A stretch of 64,000 nt of DNA from positions 13,202,671 through 13,266,670 of the forward strand of contig OZ023183.1 in NCBI GenBank assembly GCA_963995505.1, in the 5' to 3' direction. The stretch is from Hypericum androsaemum (Eukaryota; Streptophyta; Magnoliopsida; Malpighiales; Hypericaceae). Below are positions 11,093 to 22,734 of the stretch, piece by piece. The position numbers were made by a program, and so were the translations under genes. Every line of letters starts with the position of its first letter. The stretch's first letter is position 1. The notes under the pieces are model-generated. The model ran no database searches. It saw only the letters and a list, made by a program, of their open reading frames with translations, and was not told the DNA's origin.

Positions 11093-11618
11093 CCCAACAT
11101 TTGATCCTTCCTTGTGTCTGATCATCATCTGTAGCTTCTTCTTCATCATCACGTCGTCATCAGACAACTACATAGTCCACATGGACTTGTCTGCAAAACC
11201 CCTATCCTCTTCCAACCACATATATACCTACAACCATGTCATCAACGGATTTAGTGCCAGGCTGACTCCGGCCGAGCTGGAGACGATCCGAAATACTTCG
11301 GGCTTCGTCTCCGTCATGAGAGACATGCCTGTCCAAGCTCACACAACACGGTCCATGGAGTTCCTGGGCCTCAACTCCCGGTCCGAACCCTGGGAGCTCG
11401 CGGGGATGGGCGAAGGGGTGATAATAGGAGTCGTTGACAGCGGGATTTGGCCGGAGAGCGAGAGCTTCATGGATGAGGGGATGCCTGAAGCTCCCACGCG
11501 ATGGGAAGGGGAATGCGAGACGGGGGACGAGTTCAACTCGTCGATGTGCAACAGGAAGCTGATCGGAGCCCGGTATTTCAACAGGGGTATGGCCGCCGTG
11601 GTTCCCAACTTTACATTC
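11093..11618 (+). pseudogene. Subtilisin-like protease pseudogene, segment 1 (N-terminus)
   Basis: N-terminal part of a plant subtilase (S8 family, secreted serine protease). The ATG at 11093 starts MAGSQHLILP and then shifts frame. The long frame downstream carries a hydrophobic signal core (LIIICSFFFIIT), an I9 inhibitor prodomain (NYIVHMDLS onward) and the catalytic Asp in VVDSGIWPES. The coding sequence ends exactly at the CATTC duplicated by the LTR element inserted at 11619. Removing that element joins ...NFTF to HMNSTRDTEGHG in frame, which is the expected order between the Asp and His boxes. Confidence 0.85.
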
Positions 11619-14466
11619 TGTAACATACGTGGATCCGAATGTAATAGCTAAATAGTTTGAGTGATCATATTGTAATTGATCACAATATAAAAAGGAAATA
11701 CGGGAAAACTCTAAAACTATTCTTGACATTTGGTATCAATTTTCTAAAAGAACTGTTACGTTCTCTTCTATCTCTCTCACCTTGTTCTTCCCTCTTTTCC
11801 CTCTTTCTATTCTTGAAATCCCTAATTCCCAATTCAGATCATTACATGGTATCAGAGCTTTCCGTTCCTTGAATTGCTTCGTACGTGGTGCGGTGAGCGT
11901 GGATTGTCAATTATAGATTCGTGGGCATTGCGAAAACCCATTTTTGGAGAAGTTAACGAGGCTGGAGCGTGGGGTTTTCACGCCGACGAAAGACCAAACG
12001 TTCGTGGGTCAGAGGTGTGATATGGAGGCTCCCCGGAATCAATTCTTGGATGAATTCTTGGATGAGTGGGCGTCGAAAATTCACCCGAACGAGGTAAACT
12101 CCTTCTTGTCTCGATTGGGCTTTCCTAGTCTTCCATTTTTTCGGGTGTTAATTCAGAAGATTGGATTGACGGTGTTGAGGAGTACTTCGATGTTTACCAA
12201 CCTATGGAGATTTACCAATTTAGCCTAGTGGCTGATTTGTTGGTCGGTAGGGCGAAGGAGTGGTTCTCTTCATGGTCCTTTGACGGCAACGAAGAGGATT
12301 ATTGGGATGACTTTGTAGACGCCTTATGTGACCATTTTGATGATGAAGAGGATTTGGAAGTTACTTCTGAATTTAGTGGGGCTGATCAAACTGTTATGAG
12401 TTGTGAGGTTAAAATCTGTGATTTTGAAGAAGACAATCAAATGGGCATGAAGGAAAAATCTGGTTTAGGTTGTGAGATTAATGATGTGGTCGTACATGAT
12501 AATGTGGTGGACGTTGCTAACTTGGCGAATGGAAAAGCGAATGGGACATTTGTGAAGTCATCAAATTTAGTTGAGTTTCATCTAGCAGCAGAAGTTTTTA
12601 AAGCAAATGGTGAGGCTGAGCTCGATCAAGTTGCTTGGTTGGTAGAGGAGTTGTAGATTTAAAGGTTCAATTGGATAGTGATGTTATTGTTCCACGAAAA
12701 GAAACAAATTCTGAGATCCTGTGTCTTCAAGGTGAATGTGTTGTTGGACTTCGCCCTTTGCCACTTAGAGACAAATCTGACATCAAGGGAATGGAGGGTT
12801 TACAAGATTTTAACAATTTGAAGATTGAAAAGCATAGTGATGTTAACATGCTTGTTAAAGGCTTACTTAGAGACAACTCAGAAATTTTATCGTGGCTGAA
12901 ATGAGATTGTGAATCAGTGGATGGTGTCTTCATGGGCTGCCACGAGCTACAGAATCCCTTTTTGTGTACAAAAACATATGAAGTTAAAGGTGCTTCGTGG
13001 ATGAAGATTGAATTACTAGAATCTGAGTTTGAGGCGATAAAAGAACTGGGTTTTGACAACTTTTGCATCAAGTTTTTAGTGTATTTACATCAGCTTTGGA
13101 AGAGGTTTTATACAGATTTATCAGCTACTGCAGGTCTGAAACTTTTAGTAGCAGGTCTGCAACTGTCCAGAGCCCTGAAAAGAAAGGCTATTGTGAAATT
13201 GTTGGGAAATGGTCGGCAAGGGTTAAATATCCTTAGTAGTATATGGGCATGTAATGGCAAGTGTCGTGTGGTTGATCGGAAAAATGAAGCCGAATCTGCT
13301 TCAAATTCATTGCTGGAACAGAGTTGTTCTGTTGAGAAGTTGAGTTCTGAATTGACGTTTGATTCTGTTGATAATATAAGTGGGCAAAAGTTTGAGTTAG
13401 GTGCTTCTGTTCATTATGATAGTTTCGTGGAGGTTGTGCACATTGGAAATGAGCTGTTCAAGGACAACGGCAGAGTGAGTTTTGAAGTCTTTGATAAAAG
13501 TATGGAAGCGAAGAGCAGTTGTACTAATCCAGGGTTATTTTTTGCTCTGGCACCTGGTTTATTGGGCATGGAAAATCTTGATTCTGTTCCATTTGTTACT
13601 GAGAAAAAGGCAGGTAAGTGTTCTTCTTTGGAGGAAAATGACAAGAATGGCATGACAGATGAATTTGTGGCTTTAAACTTGGACAGGTTCCTTAATCATA
13701 AGATAGCTTTTGATGCTAGACTTGTTCCAACGATCTTACAGCAGGTTGATACTGTTGTTATCGGTGAAGTTAGTAAATCTTTAAAGGGGAAGCCTTCACA
13801 GAGAATTATTGACCGTGCCATTGGTCATAATGGTGGACTGCATATAAATGTTGATGGTGTACACAGCTCTGTTCTTGGATACGTCTCTGTTCTTGAAAAA
13901 AATAATGACTTGGGAGCTTACCTTCTTACCTTTGGCTGTGATTTTGGGGTCATGGAGCAAACATACATCTATGAAAAGCGAATCATAGATTTTGAAATCT
14001 CAATTCTTCACGTCTCTCTTAAGGAAAATTTAGATTTCATTTCAATTGGTGGTGAGATTTATTTAGCAGCTGATGTTGTTGCTAAACTTCTGAGACAAGA
14101 GGAGCAGGTAGTACTTGAAGAGGATCACATAAATCATGTTGTCATTGCTGATTTGGGTGAAGTGCACTTGGACAACGACTTGCGTAGAAACATAGTAGCT
14201 GAAATAACATTTTTATCACGGTTATATAAGCTCTTTGACATGAGGAGGGACGTGCATGAGATTTTCAAGATGATAGAGTCGGAGATGTGGACCTCCAAGA
14301 CAGCAGACGTTCCTTGTGTAAGAGGGAAAAGTGCAACTGCAGGTCAGCAACCTCTTGCTGCAAATTTGAACTTTGTTACGTTCTCTTCTATCTCTCTCAC
14401 CTTCTTCTTCCCTCTTTTCTCTCTTTCTATTCTTGAAATCCCTAATTCCCAATTCAGATCATTACA
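11619..14466 (+). mobile_element. LTR retrotransposon, gag plus unknown ORF, truncated 3' LTR
   Basis: The 5 bp duplication CATTC at 11614-11618 and 14467-14471 brackets the element. The 5' LTR is 11619-11846 (TGTAAC...ATTACA), followed directly by an initiator-Met tRNA primer-binding site, TGGTATCAGAGC. The 3' LTR keeps only its last ~92 bp (14375-14466); the first ~136 bp and any polypurine tract are missing although the TSD is intact. The inside encodes a gag-like domain (EEYFDVYQPMEIYQ, then LLVGRAKEWFSSW), broken by frameshifts, and a long acidic ORF. No protease, integrase or RT is visible, so it depended on another element. Confidence 0.85.
12635..14374 (+). CDS. Unknown acidic ORF inside the LTR element
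   Basis: One reading frame of about 580 codons runs from 12635 to the 3' LTR remnant. It is broken only by a TGA at 12902-12904, which a single C-to-T change of CGA would explain. It is acidic, rich in Val, Asp, Glu and Ser, and has no zinc knuckle, protease DTG/DSG box, integrase or RT motif. It follows the gag-like frame with a frame change near 12650. I do not recognise it. It may be the C-terminal half of a specialised gag polyprotein in a non-autonomous lineage, or host-derived sequence carried by the element. The frame nominally runs past the LTR to 14545. Confidence 0.5.
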
Positions 14467-15753
14467 CATTCCACATGAACTCCACCAGGGACACGGAAGG
14501 CCACGGGATACACACTTCGAGCACAGCGGCCGGCAACTTCGTTAGAGGAGCGTCCTACTTTGGGTACGCTCCCGGAACGGCCAGGGGAGCAGCTTCCAAG
14601 GCCCACCTGGCCATGTACAAGGTCACGTGGGACAGAAATTCTATGTCTTCCGATATTTTGGCCGCCATCGACAAGGCGATAAGCGATGGTGTGGATATCA
14701 TATCCCTCTCCTTCGATAAGAACCTCCCACTCGACCAAGACCCTATCGTGATTGCTACTCTTGCAGCCGTAGAAAGGAACATATTCGTTTCCACGTCGGC
14801 CGGAAATGAGGGGCCGTTCCTGATGTCCCTTCACAACGGAGTACCCTGGGTGCTAACCGTTGCTTCTGGGTCGCTGGATCGCCAACTCGGAGGGGTCTTG
14901 AGGGTTGCAAATGGAGACTTCGTTGCTGGACTCTCCCTGTATCCTCTAAACTTCACCTCGGGTGAGGTTCCTATCGTCCTGATGGGTTCCTGTCTCGATA
15001 TCGAAGAACTAGCCAAGGCGGACGGTAAAATTGTGGTCTGTACTGACAGGAACGGCACTCTCCAAAAGCAAATGGTAAACATCGCCCAGGTCGACGTTTC
15101 GGGTGCAGTTTTTGTAACCAACGCCATTGTTGGTGATTCAGACATGAAAAGCCCTTTCCCCTGTCTATTTGTCAACCTGAAAGACGGCGAACCCATCCTG
15201 CATTACCTAAAGACCGCGAAATGGCCGAGGGGGGACCCTTGAGTTCCAGAAGATGAAGGTTGGCTACAAGGGAGCTCCAATTGTTGCGAATAGCAGCTCG
15301 AGAGGCCCATCTCTGAGTTTTCCCTCTATTCTGAAGCCCGACGTAATGGCTCCAGGAGAGCTTGTCCTAGCCGCTTGGCCTCAGGATTCTATTGTGGCCG
15401 GAGTCATCTCCGGGCCTCTATTCTCCAAGTTCAATATCATCTGGGAAGGTGCATCCCGGATGGTCCCCTGCCGCGATTCGTTCTGCTATAATGACCACCG
15501 CGGACACTCTGAACCACGTCCCAGAGCCGATCGCTGACATGGCCGATAGCACCAACTCGGCTCCTGCTACCCCTCTGGCAATGGGGTCTGGTCAAGTCAA
15601 TCCAGCCAAGGCATTACACCCCGGTCTAATTTACAACCTTGGCTTATCCAATTATACCAAACTCATATGTGCCATGAATCTTACAGACCAACAAATTAAA
15701 ACAATCACGAGATCATCCAAACCCGACTGTTCCAGCACTTCCTTGGACCTAAA
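14467..15753 (+). pseudogene. Subtilisin-like protease pseudogene, segment 2 (His box to near the Ser box)
   Basis: Continues the subtilase with the catalytic His box (GHGIHTSSTAAG, where GHGTHTSS is usual), the oxyanion Asn region (STSAGNEGP) and the PA domain region. The extra G in the G run at about 15230-15236 shifts the frame, so the product would stop at 15242; the frame resumes with MKVGYKGAPIV. A second lesion near 15440-15455 deletes the whole GTSMACPH-type block, including the catalytic Ser, and joins NII directly to the KGAHPGWSPAAIRSAI region. The segment ends at the CTAAA duplicated by the Copia insertion (DLN|YPSF). With the Ser gone, no protease activity is possible. Confidence 0.85.
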
Positions 15754-15984
15754 TGTTGGGTTGAATGCATTTTAATGCATTTGGCCCAAAATGGTAAGGC
15801 CCAAAGTGGAGGCCCAAAAGGGAAATGGAAAAGTGCAATACCACATTGATTAGAGCAAGGAGGATTTCCTTGTTTATAAGGAATTCCCCTCCTCACCTCT
15901 CGAACTTGGTTGACTACCTAAAGGCTGACCCACCGCTAGCTGCGTGTGCGCATGGCGCATTGGACGCAGGTCGTAATGGGCACT

Positions 15985-18300
15985 TTATGGCGGCAGAAAA
16001 TGAGGCAGATCAACAGAAGATCAACGCCCTCGATGCATGGAGTCATAGCGACTTCCTATGCAGGAACTACGTCCTGAATGGATTAGACAACACGCTCTAC
16101 AATGTCTACGCGAAAGCCCGTGATGCGTCCCTTCGGGATGGCTGTCTTCCTGCCTCCTCCAACCTATAAATAGGCCTACCCCCTTGCCATAATTCTCATC
16201 CCAGCAGCAATTGCATTTTCAAGCATTGTTGTCTTCTTCTTTCCCTCGTTCTTCACTTAGAAAAGAGTCCGAAAGTTCTGGGTATATAAGGGTTCGCCCT
16301 CGATGCATGGAGTCATAGCGACTTCCTATGCCGGAACTACGTCCTGAATGGACTAGACGACACGCTCTACAACGTCTACGCGAAAGCCAAAACCGCTAAA
16401 GAGCTGTGGGGTTCACTCGAGAAGAAGTACAAAATGGAGGATACCGGGACGCATCCCTTCGGGGTGGCTGTCTCCCTGCCTCCTCCAGCCTATAAATAGG
16501 CCTGCACCCTTGCCATCCCAGCAGCAATTGCATTTCCAAGCATTGTTGTCTTCTTCTTTCCCCCGTTCTTCACTTAGAAAAGAGTCCAAAAGTTCTGGGT
16601 ATATAAGGGTTCGCCCGAAAGTTTTGAGATACGTGTGCAACGTTCTTGGAAATGCCCTAAACGGTCGTTGATATTGGGGACGATTGCCGAAGCCCGTACC
16701 GCACTAAAATATACGGGGCAATCTCGTCTTACGGAGAAAGTGTCCAACACTTGCCTCGACTGCCGAAAATCCTAATCAAGTACACCAACCCTCCAAAACA
16801 ACAATCGTAAGACAAGATTGTGTACTTGAAGATGGCATCAACAAGCTCAGCACCAGCGGTCCCAGGAACTGTCCACGCCGAAAGGCCGGCCAAGTTCAAT
16901 GGTACCGAGTTCAAGAGGTGGTAACAGAAGATGTTGTTCTACCTGACGATGCTCAACCTGGTCCGTTCTTGAAGGAAGAGGCTCCGAAGGTGGCGGAAAA
17001 TGAGGCAGATCAACAGAGGATCAACGCCCTCGATGCATGGAGTCATAGCGACTTCCTATGCCAGAACTACGTCCTGAATGGACTAGACGACACGCTCTAC
17101 AATGTCTACGCGAAAGCCAAAACCGCTAAAGAGCTGTGGGGTTCACTCAAGAAGAAGTACAAAATGGAGGATGCTGGGACGCGTCCCTTCGGGGTGACTG
17201 TCTCCCTGCCTCCTCCAGCCTATAAATAGGCCTGCCCCTTGCCATAATTCTCATCCCAGCAGCAATTGCATTTTCGAGCATTGTTGTCTTCTTCTTTCCC
17301 CCGTTCTTCACTTAGAAAAGAGTCCAAAAGTTCTGGGTATATAAGGGTTTGCCCGAAAGTTTTGAGATACGTGTGCAACGTTCTCGGAAATGCCCTAAAC
17401 AGTCATTGTATCTTGGGGACGATTCCCAAAGCCCGTACCGCACTGAAATATACGGGGCAATCTTGTTTTACGGAAAAAGTGACCAACACTTGCCTCGACT
17501 GCCGAAGATCCTAATCAAGTACACCAACCCTCCGAAACAACAATCGTAAAACGAGATTGTGTACTTGAAGATGGCATCAACAAGCTCAGCACCAGCGGTC
17601 CCGGGAACTGTCCTCGCGGAAAGTCCGGCCAAGTTCAACGGTACCGAGTTCAAGAGATGGCAACAGAAGATGTTGTTCTACCTGACGATGCTCAACCTGG
17701 TCCGATTCTTGAAGGAAGAGGCTCTGAAGGTGGCGAAAAATGAGGCAGATCAACAGAAGATCAACGCCCTCGATGCATGGAGTCATAGCAACTTCCTATG
17801 CTGGAACTACGTCCTGAATGGACTAGACGACACGCTCTACAACGTCTACGCGAAAGCCAAAACCGCTAAAGAGCTGTGGGGTTCACTCAAGAAGAAGTAC
17901 AAAACGGAGGATGCCGGGACGCGTCCCTTCGAGGTGGTTGTCTCCCTGCCTCCTCCAGCCTATAAATAGGCCTGCCCCCTTGCCATAATTCTCATCCCAG
18001 CAGCAATTGCATTTCCGAGCATTGTTGTCTTCTTCTTTCCCCCGTTCTTCACTTAGAAAAGTGTCTGAAAGTTTTGGGTATATAAGGGTTCGCCCGAAAG
18101 TTTTGAGATACGTGTGCAACGTTCTTGGAAATGCCCTAAACAGTCGTTGTATCTTGGGGACGATTGCCGAAGCCCGTACCGCACTGAAATATACGGGGCA
18201 ATCTCGTCTTACGGAAAAAGTGTCCAACACTTGCCTCGACTGTCGAAGATCCTAATCAAGTATACCAACCCTCCGAAACAACAATCGTAAGACGAGATTG
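15985..18300 (+). repeat. Tandem LTR-gag mosaic units in the Copia 5' region
   Basis: The gag segment starting AATGAGGCAGATCAACAGA occurs at about 15.99, 17.0, 17.74 and 18.48 kb, with a partial copy at 16.29 kb. After each of the first ones the sequence switches, near a GGACG motif, into the LTR segment CATCCCTTCGGGG that also occurs in the 3' LTR at about 23.31 kb. Unit starts at about 16450, 17180 and 17920 give a period of about 730-740 bp. Each unit repeats the TATA box TATAAATAGG and the gag start. Repeated switching at a short homology explains the pattern. Confidence 0.85.
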
Positions 18301-19060
18301 TGTACTTGAAGATGGCATCAACAAGCTCAGCACCAGCGGTCCCGGGAACTGTCCACGCTAAAAGGCCGGCCAAGTTAATAGTACCGAGTTCAAGAGGTGG
18401 AAACAGAAGATGTTGTTCTACCTGACGATGCTCAACCTAGTCCGATTCTTGAAGGAAGAGGCTCCGAAGGTGGCAGAAAATGAGGCAGATCAACAGAAGA
18501 TCAACGCCCTCGATGCATGGAGTCATAGCGACTTCCTATGCCAGAACTACGTCCTGAATGGACTAGACGACACGCTCTACAATGTCTACACGAAAGCCAA
18601 AACCGCCAAAGAGCTGTGGGGTTCACTCGAGAAGAAGTACAAAATGGAGGATGCCGGGACGAAGAAATTCATTGTCGAACGATTCCTCGACTTCAAGATG
18701 GTGGACTCCAAGAAGGTCATCGACCAAGTGCAGGAGTTGCAGCTAATCCTTCACGAGATCTAAGCCGAAGGGATTTAACTCAGCGAGTCCTTCCAAGTTA
18801 CTGCGATGATCGAGAAGCTCCCCCCGCTCTGGAAGGATTTCAAGAGCTACCTCAAGCACAAGAGGAAGGACATGAGCCTAGAAGACCTGATCGTGAGACT
18901 TAGGATCGAGGAAGACAACCAAAAGTCCGAAGTCAAGCAAGGCAAGGCCAACCCTGAGACCACCGTGCACCTCGCCGAGGGAAAAGGTAGCAAGAAGAGG
19001 AAGAAGTTCGGGGATAAGTAGGAGAAGCAAAAGCCCAAGAAGAAAAAGAAGATCATGGGC
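18301..19060 (+). pseudogene. Copia gag (broken)
   Basis: The last, full-length copy of gag in the element. It holds the retrotransposon gag helical region ([20 protein letters not shown], then [11 protein letters not shown]) and continues through LPPLWKDFKSYLKHKRKD. It has stops at 18761-18763, about 18776 and 19019-19021, where related Copia proteins read through. The start region near 18312 has also lost bases relative to the upstream copy at about 17571 (MASTSSAPAVPGTV), so this gag is not translatable. Gag would form the virus-like particle of the element. Confidence 0.8.
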
Positions 19061-22000
19061 AACTGCTACAACTGCGGGAAACCCAGACACATGGCCAAGG
19101 ACTGTCGCCAGCCGAAGAAGCTTGACCAAGGAAAGGCTAACCTGGCTGAAGACTTGTCCCAGATGGATCTGTCAGCCGTGGTGTTTGAAGCCAACCTGGT
19201 GGACAATCCGAGAGAGTGGTTCGTGGACACTGGAGCTACCCGCCACGTCTGCTCGGACAAGGAGATGTTCTCGAACTATATTCCGATCACCGGTCGAAAG
19301 CTGTTCATAAGAAACTCTGCAACGTCCAAAATCATCGGTCTGGGTAAGGTGGTCCTGAAGCTGACCTCAGGAAAGGAGCTGACCCTCAAGCATGTACTGC
19401 ATGTCCCAGACATCCGCAAGAACTTAGTTTCTAGCTCACTATTAAGCAAAGCCAGTCTTAAGCTTGTATTTGAGGCTGATAACTTTGTACTGACCAAAGC
19501 GGGTCAATTCATAGGAAAGGGTTATCTAGAAAGGGGGCTGTTTAAGATGAATGTAATAACTGTACATCGCACCTTTAACGGTCAAAATAAAGTTAACGCT
19601 TCTTCTTACTTGGCCGAGTGTTCTAATTTATGGCATGGTAGATTAGGACACGTAAATCTAAACTCGTTAAGAAAGTTAGTAAGTTTAAATTTATTACCGA
19701 ATCTAGAGTTCAACACATCCGATCAATGTGAAGTATGTGTGGAGGCTAAAATGACCAAAGCACCTTTCCATTCGGTGGAAAGAAATACTACGCCTTTAGA
19801 GTTAATTCATACGGACACTTGCGATATGAAACACGTGCAAACTAAAGGCGGGAAAAAATACTTCATCACGTTTATCGATGATTGCACGAGATACTGTTAC
19901 GTATATCTCCTAAAGGGCAAAGACGAAGCTCTTGATGCTTTTAAGAGATATAAGAATGAGGTTGAAAATCAACTCAGCGTGAAAATCAAAATGATCTGAA
20001 GTGATCGAGGAGGAGAATATGTAGCTCCGTTTGAGGAACTCTGTCAAGAACATGGCATTATTCATCAGACGACTGCTCCATACTCACCTCAATCGAATGG
20101 CGTAGCTGAACGTAAAAATCGAACTCTTAAGGAGATGATGAACGCTATGTTGATTAGCTCGGGCTTACCCCAGAACATGTGGGGGGAAGCTGTGCTCTCA
20201 GCTAACCACATTCTAAACAAATTGCCACACAAGAAAAGGGATAAAACCCCATATGAACTATGGAAAGGAAGGAAGCCTTCCTACGGTTACCTTAAAATGT
20301 GGGGGTGCCTAGCAAAGGTCGAAGTACCTAAGCCTAAGTAGGTGAGAATAGGACCCAAGACCATTGATTGCATCTTTATCGGATATGCGCAAAATAGTAG
20401 TGCTTATCAATTCTTAGTGCATGAATCTAAAAACCCTGAGATAAACACGGGAATGGTCATAGAATCAAGGAACGCGATATTTTTTGAAGATAGCTTTCCT
20501 AATAAGGAAAGAAAGGAAACAAGTCCGAAGAAAAGGGCTCACGAGACTACGCAAGGGTCAAATCAGAAAGATGATGAACCTAGACGTAGTAAACGGACGA
20601 AGGTAACCAAATCTTTCGGTCCGGATTATCTAACCTATGCGTTAGAAGATGAACCCAGGACAATCCAAGAGGCATTGTCCAGTCCAGATGCTCCTCTCTG
20701 GAAGGAAGCTATCAATAGTGAGATAGAATCTATTATGCAAAACTACACGTGGGAAATCGTGGATCTCCCACCGGGCTGCAAACTTTGGGATGCAGGTGGA
20801 TCCTAAAAAAGAAATACAAAGCTGATGGATCAATCGACAAGTACAAAGCTCGATTGGTAGCTAAGAGGTTCAAACAGAAGGAGGGATATAATTTCTTTGA
20901 CACGTATTCACCGGTCACAAGAATCACATCAATTAAAGTACTCATAGCTATTGCAGCACTCTATAACCTCGAGATCCACCAAATGGACGTAAAAACAGCT
21001 TTCCTAAATGGAGAACTAGAAGAGGAGATATACATGGAGCAACCTGAAGGGTTTGTGGCTCCTGGTCAAGAGCATAAAGTGTGTCGGCTAGTCAAGTCAC
21101 TATACGGGCTAAAACAAGCGCCGAAACAGTGGCACAAGAAATTTGACAGAACAATGCTGTCAAATGGATTTAAGATCAATGAGTACGATAAATGTGTTTA
21201 CATTAAGGGCACACCTGAAGCCTACGTAATTGTATGTCTCTATGTAGATGACTTACTAATTATGGGAAACAATAAAGAGGTTATTGTGAAAACTAAGAAC
21301 ATGTTAAAGAACCACTTTGACATGAAAGATATGGGTCTGGCAGACGTCATACTCGGAATAAAAATTTCTAGGAAAGCTGACGAAATTATCTTGACGCAAT
21401 CCCACTACGTGGGAAGCGTGCTCAAGAAATTTGAAGCTTTTGACAAACCTCTGGTTAAGACTCCAGTAGATTTGAATCTACACTTAGCCAAGAATCGAGG
21501 GGACCCAGTATCTCAACTGAAGTATGCGTAAATTATCGGGAGCTTGATGTATTTAACAAACTGCACACATTCCGATATTGCGTACTCAGTTAGTAAGCTT
21601 AGTAGATTCACAAGTAATCCAGGGAAGGATCACTGGCTAGCTCTGGAAAGGGTTTTACGGTATTTAAAGCATACCATAAACCATGGCATACATTATGCTA
21701 AATATCCAGCTGTATTAGAAGGATACAGTGACGCAAACTGGATATCGGACACTAAGGACTCCAAATCAACGAGTGGATATGTATTCACCATAGGAGGAGG
21801 AGCTGTGTCTTGGAAGTCCTCTAAACAAACGTGCATAGCTCGATCCACCATGGAGTCAGAATTTATAGCACTAGACAAAGCTGGGGAAGAAGCTGAATAG
21901 CTCAGAAACTTTCTAGAGGATATTCCGTGCTGGAGCAAACCGGTGCCTCCCACATTGATACATTGTGATAGCATGTCTGCAATCAGGAGAGCACAAAGTA

Positions 22001-22191
22001 CATTGTACAACGGAAAGTCTCGACATATCCGTCGGAGATACAATACCGTTAGACAGTTGATCTCTAGTGGGGTGATCACCATTAATTATGTAAAGTCCAA
22101 GGACAACTTAGCTGATCCTTTTACAAAAGGAATCAATAGAGATCAAATGTACAACGCAGTAAGGGGAATGGGATTAAAATCCACACACTAA
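19055..22191 (+). pseudogene. Copia pol: protease, integrase, RT, RNase H (broken)
   Basis: In order: zinc knuckle [14 protein letters not shown] (about 19067), protease [12 protein letters not shown] (19217), GAG-pre-integrase [14 protein letters not shown] (19630), integrase core with THTDxC-type start LIHTDTCDM and DRGGEY...SPQSNGVAERKNRT (19800-20120), RT with DVKTAFLNGELEEEIY (20990) and the catalytic YVDDLL (21241), and RNase H with YSDANW and an ending ADPFTKGI (21720-22130). Stops lie at 19997, 20339, 21529 and 21898, and a frameshift near 20780 precedes RT. The stops fit CGA to TGA, CAG to TAG, CAA to TAA and TGG to TAG. Confidence 0.92.
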
Positions 22192-22734
22192 AGAACGTCC
22201 ATAGCGGTAACTCAACCATGATGAGTGGAGATCCCACAAACTTGGTTCAATGAGACAACTAAGTTATGGAGGATTCAGTTAATCACCTAGAACCTATCTC
22301 ATTCTCAGAAGCTGCCCAGGTGTTAGCCTGCAGCGGTGTGGTAAGGTTAAGCATTACGCTTTTAATAATTCCTAAACCTTGATTAAGGTGGAGTATGGCA
22401 GGATACTCCTAATAGGAGATCACCTATGTAAGTGTGAAGTGAGGCCACTTCAAATGAGAAAAACACTTATGAATCCAAGATATGGTCCATGGCCGAAACG
22501 GACACAACGTGAGAACCCAAATATACTAGGGTTATTATTGTGTAAATGTTATTGTCTTGGTTTACACCAAAAGCTGACGGTTCAAGACATCACGTTCACC
22601 GAGCATCGAGTAAATCCGATAATATATTACTAGAGAAGGTTCAAAGCCGCAAGCTACCTGTCTCAATGCAATAATAACACGTCAGAACTTTCGATTAGAG
22701 TCTGCATGCATTAATCATCATTCATGTGGGGGAT

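Noticed and set aside
11202..11729. Long antisense ORFs over the subtilase (also 14454-14834 and 14831-15196)
   Set aside because: They are shadows of GC-rich coding sequence on the other strand and have no domain.
13414..13653. Antisense ORFs inside the LTR element
   Set aside because: No domain and fully explained by the long plus-strand frame.
15985..18300. Regularly spaced repeats that could suggest a repeat array with spacers
   Set aside because: Units are ~735 bp and consist of Copia LTR and gag sequence; there are no short direct repeats with unique spacers, and the context is plant nuclear DNA.
19055..22191. Pararetrovirus or other viral insert as the source of the RT
   Set aside because: Integrase precedes RT, the LTRs and TSD are clear, and all motifs are Ty1/Copia; nothing points to a virus.
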